From the NCBI GenBank assembly GCA_019358985.1, contig JAHHIJ010000007.1:62001-126000 (forward strand): a stretch of 64,000 nucleotides of DNA, written 5' to 3'. The position numbers and the translations under genes were made by a program. Below the pieces are notes generated by a model, which did no database searches, had not been told where the DNA came from, and saw only the letters and a list, made by a program, of their open reading frames with translations. This DNA comes from Tolypothrix brevis GSE-NOS-MK-07-07A. GTDB taxonomy: Bacteria > Cyanobacteriota > Cyanobacteriia > Cyanobacteriales > Nostocaceae. Below are positions 27,393 through 36,690 of this stretch, in pieces; the first letter of the stretch is position 1; each line of letters starts with the position of its first letter.

Positions 27393-27454
27393 AAAAATCT
27401 AGAAAGCGTGTCGTCAGACAAGTGCTTCCCCTTTACCCCTATAAGTGAAACTTT

Positions 27455-30400
27455 TTAGATATCTAAATCTGTGAGGTTGAGTTTAGAACCGTAAGTTTCA
27501 ATGAATTCCCGCCTTGGTGCAACGCGATCGCCCATTAAAATAGTGAAAATGCGATCTGCCTCGGCTGCATCCTGAATTTCCACTTGTTTGAAGGTGCGAG
27601 TTTCTGGGTTCATTGTCGTTGTCCAGAGTTGTGCTGGCATCATTTCCCCCAAACCTTTGAACCGTTGGATGGTGTAATTAGCGTTGTCGGGAAACTCAGC
27701 CAAACGCTGTCGCAGTTCCCGCTCGCTATAACAGTAGTAATAATTGCGTCCCCGTTCTACTTTATATAGTGGTGGACAAGCAATATATATGAAACCCTGT
27801 TCGATCAGCGCTCGCTGATATCGATAAAAGAAAGTTAACAACAGCGTCCGGATGTGCGCTCCATCTACGTCAGCGTCTGTCATGATGACTATGCGGTGAT
27901 AGCGCAGTTGAGTTGAGTCAAATTCATCACCCTTTACACCCAAACCAAGCGCCGTAATCAACGATTGAACTTCGTTGTTTTTGTAGATTTTGGCATCGTC
28001 GGTTTTCTCGATATTCAGGATTTTACCACGTAAAGGAAGGATGGCTTGAGTTCGGCGATCGCGTCCTTGTTTAGCGCTGTTATGCACAAACACACCACTT
28101 GCCAAAGCAAAGTTGTGGGAATTGGGAACTTCGATATCGTAAACATCCATTCTTTCTTCCAAGCGATCGATAGAGACAACGCGATGGTTGTAGTTTTTCA
28201 CGGCTTCACGCGCTCGACTGCGATTACCATGAAAATATCGGTAACAGAAAGTCTCCCAACGCAACATAGATTTGTCGCGTGTTCGCTTGCGATAAGAGCT
28301 ATAAATCTCCAAATCCAAACAACCAATTTGCAATTCTACTTCCTTCAAACCAGCAATAGTTTTGAAATAGTAGGTTTTCTCTAACGCTTCAAGACGTTTC
28401 TTGCGAAATTCCCACGTCCATTGTTCCTTAGTTTTTTCTCGACGCCAATCTAATAAATCTTTATCTTCCCATTGTTTTTTCGCTAATTCCGAAAGTACTT
28501 TTCGCGCTTGTGGATTATTTTCAAAGTACTCCCGCACTCGTTGAGATTGAGTTAGACGATTTGCTTCATCACTCCAATACTCTTGTTGCGCTTGATTGAG
28601 TTGTTCGCTATTTTCTTGACGATAAGCTTCATTAGTTTGATAAAACTCACGCCACGAAGCCGTCATATAAGCCTTGTAAACTTCATCTTCCCACTGCGCT
28701 TTCGCATTTTCTGAGAGAATTTGTCGCGTTTGTTCTTGCTGCATCCGTTCGCTCATAAAAGCGCGAAACTCTTCACTTTGATGAACTTGGCGGCTTTTTT
28801 CAATTACATCTGGTCGATGTAATGTCTTTTCTAAGTTTTGCCGATGCAGTTCTAAGTGCGCTTCCGGTGACATCCGTTTGATGTTTGTCGGATTGTTGTT
28901 CAGTTTGTTGAAGTCAACATGATGGCGATGACATCTACCTGAAGACTGATAAACATCATGTTCCAGGTTATAAAAATCTGCTAATAAATGCGTGTAAATC
29001 CATGTATCTTTCAATGGATTCCAAACCATTTCGTAGCCATTCAGCCCTGTTCCCCGTTCATTTTTCTGGGAGAGCTTGCGATGTATCGGCATCAGCGAAT
29101 CTTGGGGAGTCAGTAATTCCGCTGCTTTATAACTACCATCTCGCAACATAAAGGGGTGGTCTGGTGTGCAGATAATTGTCTCACCATTGTCCAAGGTCAA
29201 TTTGATGACTTCCGCATTTTCCTTGGTTCGTCTGGCGTTGATAATACGTTCTATACCTATGTTGCCACTTTCCCTAATGGTATAACAGAAGTTCTCTTTA
29301 CCTTGTTCTTGCTCCTCTATGAGCTGCTTGATGGTAATTTCGCGTCCCTCAGTAAGCAAAATTTTTGTGTGTATAAAAAAACAACCACCCGCTGAATCGC
29401 CTTCGACGATGAAAATCTCTGATTCGCTGGGATCTCTGGAGCTACAATCAGCCAATTTACCGGGCAATGGGGACGATTCTAGTACAGATTTCCGACGAAC
29501 TAGCTCCCGTGCATGACGTGCTGCTTCTGCGGCTTTAAAAGCTTGGATAGCTTTATCTAAAACGGAGTCGGCAACACCAGGACGAAATTCTAAGTACTCG
29601 GTGAGAACTTCACCAACTAGAGAATCAACAATCCCCCGGACTTCAGTATTCCCGAGTTTGGTTTTAGTTTGTCCTTCAAATTCAGGATCGGGGACTTTGA
29701 CGGAAATTACCGCTGTTAAACCTTCACGGACGTGTTCACCGCTGAGGTTTGGTTCATTGTCTTTAATTTTATTACGCTTACGGGCGATCGCATTCAAGGT
29801 GCGCGTCAAAACTGCCTTCAAACCCTCAAGGTGCGTACCACCATCTACCGTGCGAATATTATTCGCAAATCCTAACAAGTTATCCGTATAAGCATCAGTA
29901 CACCACTGCAAAGCCACCTCAATTTGCACATTGTTGCGTTCCCCCTGCACAAAAATAATTTCTTCATGCAGTGGCTGCTTCTCGCGGTTCATGTAGGCGA
30001 TATACTCTTTGATACCACCTCTGTACTCATAGGTTTCTACTTTAGGTGTATCGCTTTTAAGTAATTCTAAACGGTTGTCGGTGAAGATAATTCTCACACC
30101 TGCATTCAGATATGCCAGTTCCCGCAGACGACCTGATAAAGTGATGTAATCAAATTCAATCCCCGTGGTGAAGATTTGCTCATCTGGCTTGAAGGTGATA
30201 GAAGTTCCAGTTCTTGCTTCTTTATACGGATTGGCTATCAATTCTGTTACCGGAATACCCCGTTCAAAGCGCTGGACATGAACCTTATTATCTCGCCAAA
30301 CTGTCACTTCAATGGTTTCTGACAAAGCGTTAACAACAGAAATACCAACCCCGTGTAACCCTCCGGAAACTTTGTAACCACCACCACCAAACTTACCTCC

Positions 30401-30697
30401 TGCGTGGAGTACCGTCATCACTGTTTCCAGTGCTGATTTTCCCGTTTGGGTGTGAATATCCGTGGGAATACCACGACCGTCATCTGTGACGGTGACAGAA
30501 CCATCGGCATTGAGATCCACCTCCACATGGGTGCAGTGCCCAGCTAAAGCTTCATCAACCGAATTGTCCACCACCTCGTAAACTAAATGATGGAGTCCCC
30601 GTGGTCCGGTAGTACCGATATACATCCCCGGTCGTTTGCGGACGGGTTCCAGACCTTCCAGAACTTGAATCTGATCGGCACTGTAACTGCTCGTCAT
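27455..30697 (-). CDS. gyrB: DNA gyrase subunit B precursor containing an intein
   Basis: 1080 residues from the ATG at 30697 (MTSSYSADQIQVLEGLEPV), with AGGAGA 7 bases upstream. After removal of a 435-residue insert the host protein has 645 residues, the normal cyanobacterial GyrB length. Host motifs are VDNSVDEALAG and GRGIPTD (GHKL ATPase), the TOPRIM Glu in IFIVEGDSAGG, DADVDGAHIRTLLLTFFYR and RFKGLGEMMPAQLW. GyrB supplies the ATPase of gyrase, which introduces negative supercoils. The insert splits the TOPRIM motif EGDSAGG/SAKQGR, so activity requires splicing. Confidence 0.95.
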   Translation of the reverse strand: MTSSYSADQIQVLEGLEPVRKRPGMYIGTTGPRGLHHLVYEVVDNSVDEALAGHCTHVEVDLNADGSVTVTDDGRGIPTDIHTQTGKSALETVMTVLHAGGKFGGGGYKVSGGLHGVGISVVNALSETIEVTVWRDNKVHVQRFERGIPVTELIANPYKEARTGTSITFKPDEQIFTTGIEFDYITLSGRLRELAYLNAGVRIIFTDNRLELLKSDTPKVETYEYRGGIKEYIAYMNREKQPLHEEIIFVQGERNNVQIEVALQWCTDAYTDNLLGFANNIRTVDGGTHLEGLKAVLTRTLNAIARKRNKIKDNEPNLSGEHVREGLTAVISVKVPDPEFEGQTKTKLGNTEVRGIVDSLVGEVLTEYLEFRPGVADSVLDKAIQAFKAAEAARHARELVRRKSVLESSPLPGKLADCSSRDPSESEIFIVEGDSAGGCFFIHTKILLTEGREITIKQLIEEQEQGKENFCYTIRESGNIGIERIINARRTKENAEVIKLTLDNGETIICTPDHPFMLRDGSYKAAELLTPQDSLMPIHRKLSQKNERGTGLNGYEMVWNPLKDTWIYTHLLADFYNLEHDVYQSSGRCHRHHVDFNKLNNNPTNIKRMSPEAHLELHRQNLEKTLHRPDVIEKSRQVHQSEEFRAFMSERMQQEQTRQILSENAKAQWEDEVYKAYMTASWREFYQTNEAYRQENSEQLNQAQQEYWSDEANRLTQSQRVREYFENNPQARKVLSELAKKQWEDKDLLDWRREKTKEQWTWEFRKKRLEALEKTYYFKTIAGLKEVELQIGCLDLEIYSSYRKRTRDKSMLRWETFCYRYFHGNRSRAREAVKNYNHRVVSIDRLEERMDVYDIEVPNSHNFALASGVFVHNSAKQGRDRRTQAILPLRGKILNIEKTDDAKIYKNNEVQSLITALGLGVKGDEFDSTQLRYHRIVIMTDADVDGAHIRTLLLTFFYRYQRALIEQGFIYIACPPLYKVERGRNYYYCYSERELRQRLAEFPDNANYTIQRFKGLGEMMPAQLWTTTMNPETRTFKQVEIQDAAEADRIFTILMGDRVAPRREFIETYGSKLNLTDLDI
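28079..29383 (-). other. GyrB intein (435 residues) with HNH homing endonuclease
   Basis: Begins at Cys (CFFIHTKILL, codon 29381-29383) and ends GVFVHN before Ser of the host (Asn codon 28079-28081). Splicing blocks are complete: Cys1, the TxxH block CTPDHPFML at residues 72-80, the F block VYDIEVPNSHNFALASG and the final His-Asn; the +1 residue is Ser. Between residues about 105 and 395 lies an insertion with an HNH motif (CHRHHVDFNKLNNNPTNI, residues 151-168, then HLELHR) and helical repeats rich in Trp, Glu and Lys. The insertion site EGDSAGG/SAKQGR is the known GyrB intein site; the Synechocystis intein there is a mini-intein without nuclease. Confidence 0.92.
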
Positions 30698-30903
30698 GTA
30701 ATTTCTCCTGATTGTGGGGGTGAATTCGTTAAAATACAAATAAAGTCAAATCACTCCAAAATTCTAACACAAAAGGGTTGGTGGCGACTGTAGGGCAATT
30801 AGATGATAAATTTATATAGGGGATGTATCTGGCTTCGTTTACTTTATGGATTGGCTCAAAATGAGGAAGATAAAAGGGATAACTAACAACTAACATTTAA
30901 CCA

Positions 30904-31809
30904 ATGACCAAATTAATTGTAATTTGTGGAGCGACCGCAACGGGTAAATCGGGGTTAGCGTTATCTTTAGCGAAAAAGTTGGATTCTCTAATTCTGAGTG
31001 CAGATTCCCGTCAAGTGTACCGCGAATTTGATATTGGTACGGCTAAACCAACAACGGCTGAACAAAAGTTGGTGTCACACTATTTAATAGATATTTGCGC
31101 TCCCACAGACATCATGACGGTAGCAGATTACCAACAACAAGCACAAGCCTTAATTGCTTCTATTGATGTTACTCCACTATTGCTAGTTGGTGGTACCGGT
31201 TTATATATACGTTCTATTGTACAAGGAATGAAAATTCCCAGAGTTGCACCGCACAAAGAATTGCGATCGCAACTCGAATCTTTGGGTCAAATGCAAGTTT
31301 ACATCATGTTGCAACAAGTTGATCCAGTTGCAGCACAAAAAATTCACCCTAACGATACAGTGCGAACTTTAAGAGCATTAGAAGTATTTTATGTCACTGG
31401 TCGCCCTATTTCCCAACAGCAAGGAGAGAATCCACCAAATTATCCAATTTTGCAAATTGGTTTAGATTGCGATTCTCACTACTTAACCCAGCGTATTGCA
31501 AAGCGCACAGAGGAAATGATCGCAAATGGCTTAGTAGCTGAAGTAGAATATCTTTGTCATAAATATGGGACTGATTTGTCTTTGCTAAATACATTAGGAT
31601 ATCAAGAAATCAAACAATATTTAGCTGGGGAGATATCTTTAGATAAAGCTGAAGAATTAACGATTCTGCATACACGACAATTTGCCAAAAATCAACGCAC
31701 ATGGTTTAAAGCATCTCCACAAATCCAGTGGTTTGATGCAGATAGTCCTAATTTATTAGAACAAGTATGGCAGCGAATACAGCTTTTTTTAACGATTTGT
31801 CAACAATAA
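30904..31809 (+). CDS. miaA: tRNA dimethylallyltransferase
   Basis: A 301-residue enzyme from the ATG at 30904. P-loop ICGATATGKSGLALSLA at residues 8-22, then SADSRQVYREFDIGTAKPT (substrate-binding Asp/Ser), VGGTGLYIRSIVQG, and a C-terminal QFAKNQRTWFK. It prenylates A37 of tRNAs reading codons that start with U. It is divergent from gyrB and is followed after 9 bp by an SGNH hydrolase gene, perhaps co-transcribed. Confidence 0.95.
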   Translation: MTKLIVICGATATGKSGLALSLAKKLDSLILSADSRQVYREFDIGTAKPTTAEQKLVSHYLIDICAPTDIMTVADYQQQAQALIASIDVTPLLLVGGTGLYIRSIVQGMKIPRVAPHKELRSQLESLGQMQVYIMLQQVDPVAAQKIHPNDTVRTLRALEVFYVTGRPISQQQGENPPNYPILQIGLDCDSHYLTQRIAKRTEEMIANGLVAEVEYLCHKYGTDLSLLNTLGYQEIKQYLAGEISLDKAEELTILHTRQFAKNQRTWFKASPQIQWFDADSPNLLEQVWQRIQLFLTICQQ

Positions 31810-31818
31810 ATTAAAAAT

Positions 31819-32568
31819 ATGATTAATCAAACTACAATTTTGTTACTGTTTTCTTGTATTATCAATGTTTTGTTTTTAATAGGTTTAGCTTTATTTATTG
31901 CTAAAAAAGGAGGATTATCATATTTATTTAAGATATTCTTGAATATTGGGAAAAAAAATAAAAGCAACAATTTTAATTATCCACCTTACTATTGGCATAA
32001 AAAAAGCCAATTTGAAAAACTACCTAAATCTGAATTGGATATCATTATGTTAGGTGATAGTATCACCGATGAAGGTGAATGGACAGAGTTATTAGGATTA
32101 AATGTCAAAAATCGAGGTATTTCCGGCGATACAACACAGAGAATATTACATCGTTTAGATACTGTATTAGAATCCAATCCAAAGCAAATCTTTTTAATGA
32201 TAGGTATTAACGATTTAATGAATGATGGGAAATCAGTAACAGCAACTTTAGAACAGTATAAAAAAATATTGTGCGAGTTGAAAGAAAAAACACCAAATAC
32301 GAAAGTATTTGTGCAAAGTGTCTTACCTGTAAATAATAAAATTTATCTATGTTGGCAAGATAATAATAACGTATTAAAACTTAATTTCGGCTTGAAAAAC
32401 TTAACGAAAGAATTTAATTATGAATATATAGATATATTTTATCTTTTATTAGATTCAGAAAACCAATTAGATGCTCAATATACCGTGGATGGGCTACATT
32501 TAAATGGTGAGGCATATTTAGTTTGGAAGGCAGTTCTTGAAAAATATGTGGTTGCACCTGAAGCATAA
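31819..32568 (+). CDS. Membrane-anchored SGNH/GDSL hydrolase
   Basis: A 249-residue protein. An N-terminal helix (about residues 5-27) anchors it; the catalytic domain follows. SGNH blocks are visible: IIMLGDSITDEG (nucleophile Ser, near residue 77), NRGISGDTT (Gly), MIGINDLMND (Asn) and TVDGLHLNGEAY (Asp-His). Members hydrolyse esters of lipids, sugars or peptidoglycan modifications; this type resembles platelet-activating-factor acetylhydrolase-like esterases. The substrate is unknown. It starts 9 bp after miaA, and both its low GC and A-rich codons differ from miaA. Confidence 0.8.
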   Translation: MINQTTILLLFSCIINVLFLIGLALFIAKKGGLSYLFKIFLNIGKKNKSNNFNYPPYYWHKKSQFEKLPKSELDIIMLGDSITDEGEWTELLGLNVKNRGISGDTTQRILHRLDTVLESNPKQIFLMIGINDLMNDGKSVTATLEQYKKILCELKEKTPNTKVFVQSVLPVNNKIYLCWQDNNNVLKLNFGLKNLTKEFNYEYIDIFYLLLDSENQLDAQYTVDGLHLNGEAYLVWKAVLEKYVVAPEA

Positions 32569-32782
32569 AATAGCTCGTAAACTGTCTTGGTAACGTCTCT
32601 ACTCTACAAGGGTTTCAGATAATGCATAATTTTTCCACGCCTGTGTATATTCTACTACGTACTTATTTGTTAGCGATCGCTATGCAGGAAAAACTTTTTG
32701 GTTTAGTGATTACTCGCGTCTTGGGAACTTGACGTGTAAAATTAGTGTCTTAAAAAACACTTAGAAAAATCCTGTAAATAAA

Positions 32783-33280
32783 ATGCCGAAAACATTACTA
32801 AATAGAGGGATAAAATTATCATTCGCGATAGTTACGCTTTTGGTGGCATCAGCAATTAATACCGTTGCTTATGCTCAAGAAGTGCCACCACCTATATTTG
32901 GAGATATTCGTGTTGGCGGCAAATTCTCCCCAGATCCCTTGGAAGTTCGAGGTATGAGTGGTGGTTCCATACCTGCCAGAAGAGTCGCTGGGAGAGCAGA
33001 AACTGCTACGGGTCAATGTACAGGGTTTGTGGATGAAGAACCAGATCATACCTTGGAGCTAACAAGTAAATTCGACTACCTGAAGTTAGAAGTAGACAGT
33101 CCGGAAGATACTACACTGATTGTCATCGGACCTGGTGGCAGCTGGTGTAATGATGAGTTTGACGGCGAAAATCCCGGCATTGTTGGTGAATGGCTTCCTG
33201 GAATTTACAAAATTTGGATTGGTTCCTACCACAAAAACAGGTATCTCCCTTACACTCTAGAGATTACAGAAGCAAAATAA
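32783..33280 (+). CDS. Secreted cyanobacterial protein with PPC-like beta domain
   Basis: A 165-residue protein with a signal peptide ending in VAYA (cleavage about residue 31). The mature part begins QEVPPPIFGDIRVGGKFSPD and contains two Cys (QCTGFVDEEPD and GGSWCNDEFDG) in positions suggesting a disulfide. The end GIYKIWIGSYHKNRYLPYTL is typical of small pre-peptidase C-terminal-like beta sandwiches, where GxYxIWVG forms a strand. Such proteins are periplasmic or extracellular. Specific function unknown. Confidence 0.75.
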   Translation: MPKTLLNRGIKLSFAIVTLLVASAINTVAYAQEVPPPIFGDIRVGGKFSPDPLEVRGMSGGSIPARRVAGRAETATGQCTGFVDEEPDHTLELTSKFDYLKLEVDSPEDTTLIVIGPGGSWCNDEFDGENPGIVGEWLPGIYKIWIGSYHKNRYLPYTLEITEAK

Positions 33281-33283
33281 GCT

Positions 33284-33318
33284 ACCCACCACCTCTATAA
33301 AAGGTAGGTGGGGGCTTT
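33284..33318 (+). terminator. Intrinsic terminator of the secreted-protein gene
   Basis: CCCACCACCT at 33285 pairs with AGGTAGGTGGG (one bulge), followed by GGCTTTT. It is three bases after the stop codon and may also limit transcription from the opposite small gene. Confidence 0.75.
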
Positions 33319-33393
33319 TAAAGCCTAGAGTTTACCGCGAAATTGCCTTTTCCCTAACCAAAGCCCTAGAAAACATTATCAGTGTTTTCCCAT

Positions 33394-33597
33394 CTACAAA
33401 TACGCTTTCTTGATGGATTTAGACTTTAATTTTATTAATTGTTGAATGCAAAGCTTACCGAAGTTGAGTGCTTCAGCTTCTGTGAGAAAAAAGCTTTGGG
33501 ACTCCTGATACTGATTTTCTTCTGGTTCGGTATAATCACCAGCAACGTCGTTCAACTCAGTGTTCGATTCTGGAACCGATTGTTTGTAATTAATCAT
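33394..33597 (-). CDS. 67-residue protein under c-di-AMP riboswitch control
   Basis: ATG at 33597, with GGAGG seven bases upstream (ACGGAGGCTAGG). The sequence starts MINYKQSVPESNTELNDVAG; the first 40 residues are acidic and polar, and the last 27 form a probable amphipathic helix with a basic end (LCIQQLIKLKSKSIKKAYL). There is no signal peptide or membrane helix. No family is recognised. It is the first and apparently only gene downstream of the riboswitch at 33726-33856, which is the strongest argument that it is real. A frame on the other strand overlaps it but has no such support. Confidence 0.6.
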   Translation of the reverse strand: MINYKQSVPESNTELNDVAGDYTEPEENQYQESQSFFLTEAEALNFGKLCIQQLIKLKSKSIKKAYL

Positions 33598-33690
33598 CCT
33601 AGCCTCCGTGTATTTGTGGCGGTTGGCGAGGTGGGTGAAAAAACAGAATACACCACTGCCAACAATAACAGTGATGTCAGTTAGAAGAGC

Positions 33691-33722
33691 AAAAAGACAA
33701 ATGCTTAGAGCAAGCTTATGTC
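33691..33722 (-). terminator. Riboswitch expression platform: intrinsic terminator
   Basis: On the minus strand GACATAAGCTT and AAGCATTTGTC pair at 9 of 11 positions around a 5-base loop and are followed by TTTTTG. The hairpin starts within a few bases of the aptamer's 3' end, as expected for a terminator that forms when ligand is bound. Confidence 0.7.
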
Positions 33723-33725
33723 AAA

Positions 33726-33856
33726 GGTACTCCTCCCAATGCCGACGGAGTTAGCTGACGGGCTAAGACTGGAAGGTGTCTTTCTCTAAAAAGAGATTCG
33801 CCCCAATTACTGGTTCCTCCGCTTCTAATCTAGGTTGGCTAGATTGAATTAGGCGA
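33726..33856 (-). promoter_or_regulatory. c-di-AMP riboswitch (ydaO/yuaA class)
   Basis: Minus-strand sequence contains the class hallmarks in order: AATCTAGCCAACCTAGATT helix, GCGGAGGAACCA, GGGGCGAATCTC, a short variable stem, then CCCGTCAGCTAACTCCGTCG and GCATTGGGAGGAG. The CGTCAGCTAAC(C/T)(T/C)CG..GGC.TTG block is diagnostic of ydaO/yuaA RNAs. These RNAs bind cyclic di-AMP and usually turn expression off; targets elsewhere are wall hydrolases, osmolyte and potassium transport. Here the next gene encodes a 67-residue protein at 33394. Confidence 0.85.
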
Positions 33857-33879
33857 TTTTACCCACTTACTTTATTAAT

Positions 33880-33908
33880 AAAGTATACTCAGATGTCAGA
33901 ATAGTCAA
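33880..33908 (-). promoter_or_regulatory. Candidate promoter of the riboswitch transcript
   Basis: Minus strand reads TTGACT (33903-33908), 17 bases, TACTTT (33880-33885); an alternative -10 TATACT has a 15-base spacer. Transcription from here would begin about 15-20 bases before the aptamer. Confidence 0.4.
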
Positions 33909-34085
33909 GGGGCTGGTAGCTCGGAAATTACTTAGGGGTTGAAGCGGTTATCATTGGATCACTCAAGGCAATTTGGGAATCTTAATTCACAAATATATGC
34001 TAAAGCGATGGGGATGATTACGAAATCACCCCCAAATTCCCCTATAATTAGAATTTACTTGCAGCACCCTTATTGAAACTTATAT

Positions 34086-35699
34086 TTATTCAGCAATATC
34101 AACTAAACTTTCAACCTGAGAATCAGCCAATGTCGGAGAAGTAAAAATACGAGAGTGGAGACTTGATGGCTGTTCCTCGGCAAATACTGGCAAAACCTGA
34201 CGCGCATGAGTTGCAACTTCCACTGCCTTAACATCATAAGTCTGCGTTGCTAACTTAGGATAGAAGCCGATACCAATGATGGGAAGCAGCAGACAAGCAG
34301 CAATGAATAACTCGCGGGGCTTGATATCAGGTAGTGTAGCATCTATTTGTAACTCTTCATTTTGCTTGCCGTAGAAGACTTGACGCAGCATCGACAGCAA
34401 GTAAATCGGAGTCAAAATCACACCCACGGCTGATAGCAGGACGACTACAACTTTGAAGCTAGAACTGTAAACGTCACTGGAAGCGATACCGAGAAATACC
34501 ATCAACTCACCGACAAAGCCACTCATTCCTGGTAAAGCCAGAGAAGCCATTGTACCAACTGTAAATACTGCAAAGGTTCTGGGCATTACTTCTGCCATGC
34601 CACCCATTTTGTCCATCATCAAGGTGTGGGTGCGTTCGTAAGTTACTCCTGAAAGGAAGAATAAGCTAGCGGCAATTAAACCGTGAGAAAGCATCTGTAA
34701 CACTGCACCACTCATCCCAATTTCAGTGTAGGAAGCGATGCCAATCAGCACAAACCCCATGTGGGCAATGGAAGAGTAAGCTAAACGACGCTTGAGATTA
34801 GTTTGGGCAAAAGCGCAGCAAGCACCGTAAACAATGTTGACTACACCCAAAATCGCCAGCAATGGGGCAAAGTAAACATGGGCATTAGGCAGTATTTCCA
34901 TATTGATGCGGATGAGGGCATATCCTCCCATCTTCAACAATACGCCTGCTAAAATCATTGAGCCTGGTGTTGAAGCTTCACCGTGGGCATCAGGTAGCCA
35001 AGTGTGTAAAGGGAAAATCGGCAGCTTTACGCCGAAGGCAATTAAGAAACCTGCGTAAGCCAACATTTCTAAAGCTTTGGGATATTGCCTCATTCCCAGA
35101 GTTGCCATGTCAAAGGTGACGGTATCTCCAGAGAATGCGATATTCAAACCTGCAATTAAAATAAATATTGATGCAGCAGCTGTGTACAGAATGAATTTAG
35201 TAGCTGCATATTGCCGTTTCTGTCCTCCCCAGATGGAAATCAGCAGGTACACCGGCACTAATTCGATTTCCCACATCAAAAAGAATAACAGCAAATCCTG
35301 GGCGAGAAACACGCCAAGCTGGGCGCTATACATTGCTAACATTAGCCCATAAAATAAACGCGGCTTGTTTGTAACTTTCCAAGCCGCGAATATTGCGAGG
35401 GTATTTATTAAGCCTGTTAACAGTATCAAGGGCATCGACAGACCGTCAAGTGCTAGAGACCAATTCAAACCCAACTGCGGTATCCAAGGATAGCTTTCTA
35501 CTAGCTGGAGTGTTGAACTTTGAAAGTCGTAGTTTTGCCACAAGGCGTAAATTATCAAGGCAAAGTCAGCGATCGCTATTCCTAAAGCATACCACCGGAC
35601 GGTTTTGCCCTCTTTATCTGGGATAACGGGGATAGCTAGGGTAGCCACTACAGGCAAGAGAACTATGGTTGTTAACCAAGGAAATTCAACGGCATTCAT
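34086..35699 (-). CDS. ndhD: NDH-1 complex subunit NdhD (chain 4)
   Basis: A 537-residue protein from the ATG at 35699 ([16 protein letters not shown]); a TTG at 35708 and a GTG at 35702 precede it. It has about 14 membrane helices. Antiporter-like motifs are visible: [18 protein letters not shown] (conserved Glu), [20 protein letters not shown] (Lys and His of the proton path) and [15 protein letters not shown]. NdhD is a proton-pumping subunit of the thylakoid NDH-1 complex used in respiration, cyclic electron flow or CO2 uptake, depending on the paralogue. No other ndh gene lies nearby, consistent with the dispersed ndhD family; the paralogue cannot be assigned with certainty. Confidence 0.93.
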   Translation of the reverse strand: MNAVEFPWLTTIVLLPVVATLAIPVIPDKEGKTVRWYALGIAIADFALIIYALWQNYDFQSSTLQLVESYPWIPQLGLNWSLALDGLSMPLILLTGLINTLAIFAAWKVTNKPRLFYGLMLAMYSAQLGVFLAQDLLLFFLMWEIELVPVYLLISIWGGQKRQYAATKFILYTAAASIFILIAGLNIAFSGDTVTFDMATLGMRQYPKALEMLAYAGFLIAFGVKLPIFPLHTWLPDAHGEASTPGSMILAGVLLKMGGYALIRINMEILPNAHVYFAPLLAILGVVNIVYGACCAFAQTNLKRRLAYSSIAHMGFVLIGIASYTEIGMSGAVLQMLSHGLIAASLFFLSGVTYERTHTLMMDKMGGMAEVMPRTFAVFTVGTMASLALPGMSGFVGELMVFLGIASSDVYSSSFKVVVVLLSAVGVILTPIYLLSMLRQVFYGKQNEELQIDATLPDIKPRELFIAACLLLPIIGIGFYPKLATQTYDVKAVEVATHARQVLPVFAEEQPSSLHSRIFTSPTLADSQVESLVDIAE

Positions 35700-36026
35700 C
35701 ACTGACAATCAATTTGTTTTTCTGTTTTATTACATTATATTAAGGAATTTATAGTTTTGTAAACCTTATTTCTCCCCAAACAATCGAATCTTGGGCAAAA
35801 TTAAGAATAAATACTTATTCCTAGCGACAAATCCATTCTAAAAGTGAAGTTTTACTAAGTCAATAAAAAGCGTCAGATATTACAGACGCGATAAATCTTA
35901 ATATAAGTTCTGCCTTAAAGAAAATTATAAATACTTTTGCGTTATTTAAAAAACTTGTAAATCTTTAAATTCTACGGTTGACAATTGTCCATACTTCATA
36001 ACTTGAGGGGGACATGGGGGAACTAA

Positions 36027-36191
36027 GATAGTAGCGATCAAAGTGTACCCTTCTGGTTCCCCATTGCTGGCGATTATTTAGAAGAACTTCACGGACAAAA
36101 TAATTTAATTAACGTTCCTAAGTTGTCAGAATATTGGGTAAATATTCCTAGCAACTATGGAAGGATTTGGACGGTGACAACCAGTGCCTAA
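36027..36191 (+). pseudogene. 54-codon open frame without start, probable 3' gene remnant
   Basis: Frame between stops reads in part VPFWFPIAGDYLEELHGQNN and KLSEYWVNIPSNYGRIWTVT. It has a protein-like composition with many aromatic residues, but no usable start codon. It lies in the 555-bp gap upstream of ndhD, which otherwise holds nothing I can identify. The family is not recognised. Confidence 0.3.
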
Positions 36192-36264
36192 TTTCCTCTG
36201 AGGAATTTTATAGAACCCATTTGGGATCTATCTAACTATTGATGATTTGCCGTATCGCATCCTC

Positions 36265-36579
36265 TTAGTTAGTAGGCGGACTGTTGCCATTGCCACCTTG
36301 TTGCAAAGCACGCCGAAGCATATCTTCAACGCCTTCTATGCCGTCACCAATTATTCCAACCAAACCAGAAATATTGGTTTCTAGTAGCTGTTGCGATCGC
36401 TCAAAACCTTGGTCAACTCGTTCTGTGAGTTGGTCGATGCGGTTTGTTAGTTGAGCGATGGCATCTGTATTTGTCTGTTGTTGCAAGGCAACTTGATCTA
36501 GGCGAGTTGCAGTTTGGAGCAAAATCGTTTCAATGCGATCTAGTCGAGATGGCGTGTCCTGGGGTTGGTCGGTGGTCAT
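36265..36579 (-). CDS. Coiled-coil protein, 104 residues
   Basis: From the ATG at 36579. Residues about 10-65 form a heptad-like coiled coil (RLDRIETILLQTATRLDQVA, then NRIDQLTERVDQGFERSQQ), followed by a Gly-rich helix and a disordered tail (GGNGNSPPTN). Proteins of this DUF-like type are common in cyanobacteria and have no established function. It is upstream of nothing on its strand except ndhD-side spacer. Confidence 0.65.
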   Translation of the reverse strand: MTTDQPQDTPSRLDRIETILLQTATRLDQVALQQQTNTDAIAQLTNRIDQLTERVDQGFERSQQLLETNISGLVGIIGDGIEGVEDMLRRALQQGGNGNSPPTN

Positions 36580-36690
36580 GATACCTTTTTATTGTTTTGT
36601 TTATCTTCTGCGATCGCTTTTTTAACCAATATAACGCCCGAAAAACCGCAACGAGACATCAGCACGCCCTCGTGGTAATCGTGTTGAGTG

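Noticed and set aside
27455-30697. gyrB interpreted as a broken or fused gene
   Set aside because: The insert has all intein splice residues at the known GyrB insertion site, and the remaining 645 residues form a complete GyrB.
33439-33684. Plus-strand 81-residue frame opposite the 67-residue gene
   Set aside because: It overlaps the riboswitch-controlled gene in antisense, has no ribosome site, and lacks a promoter.
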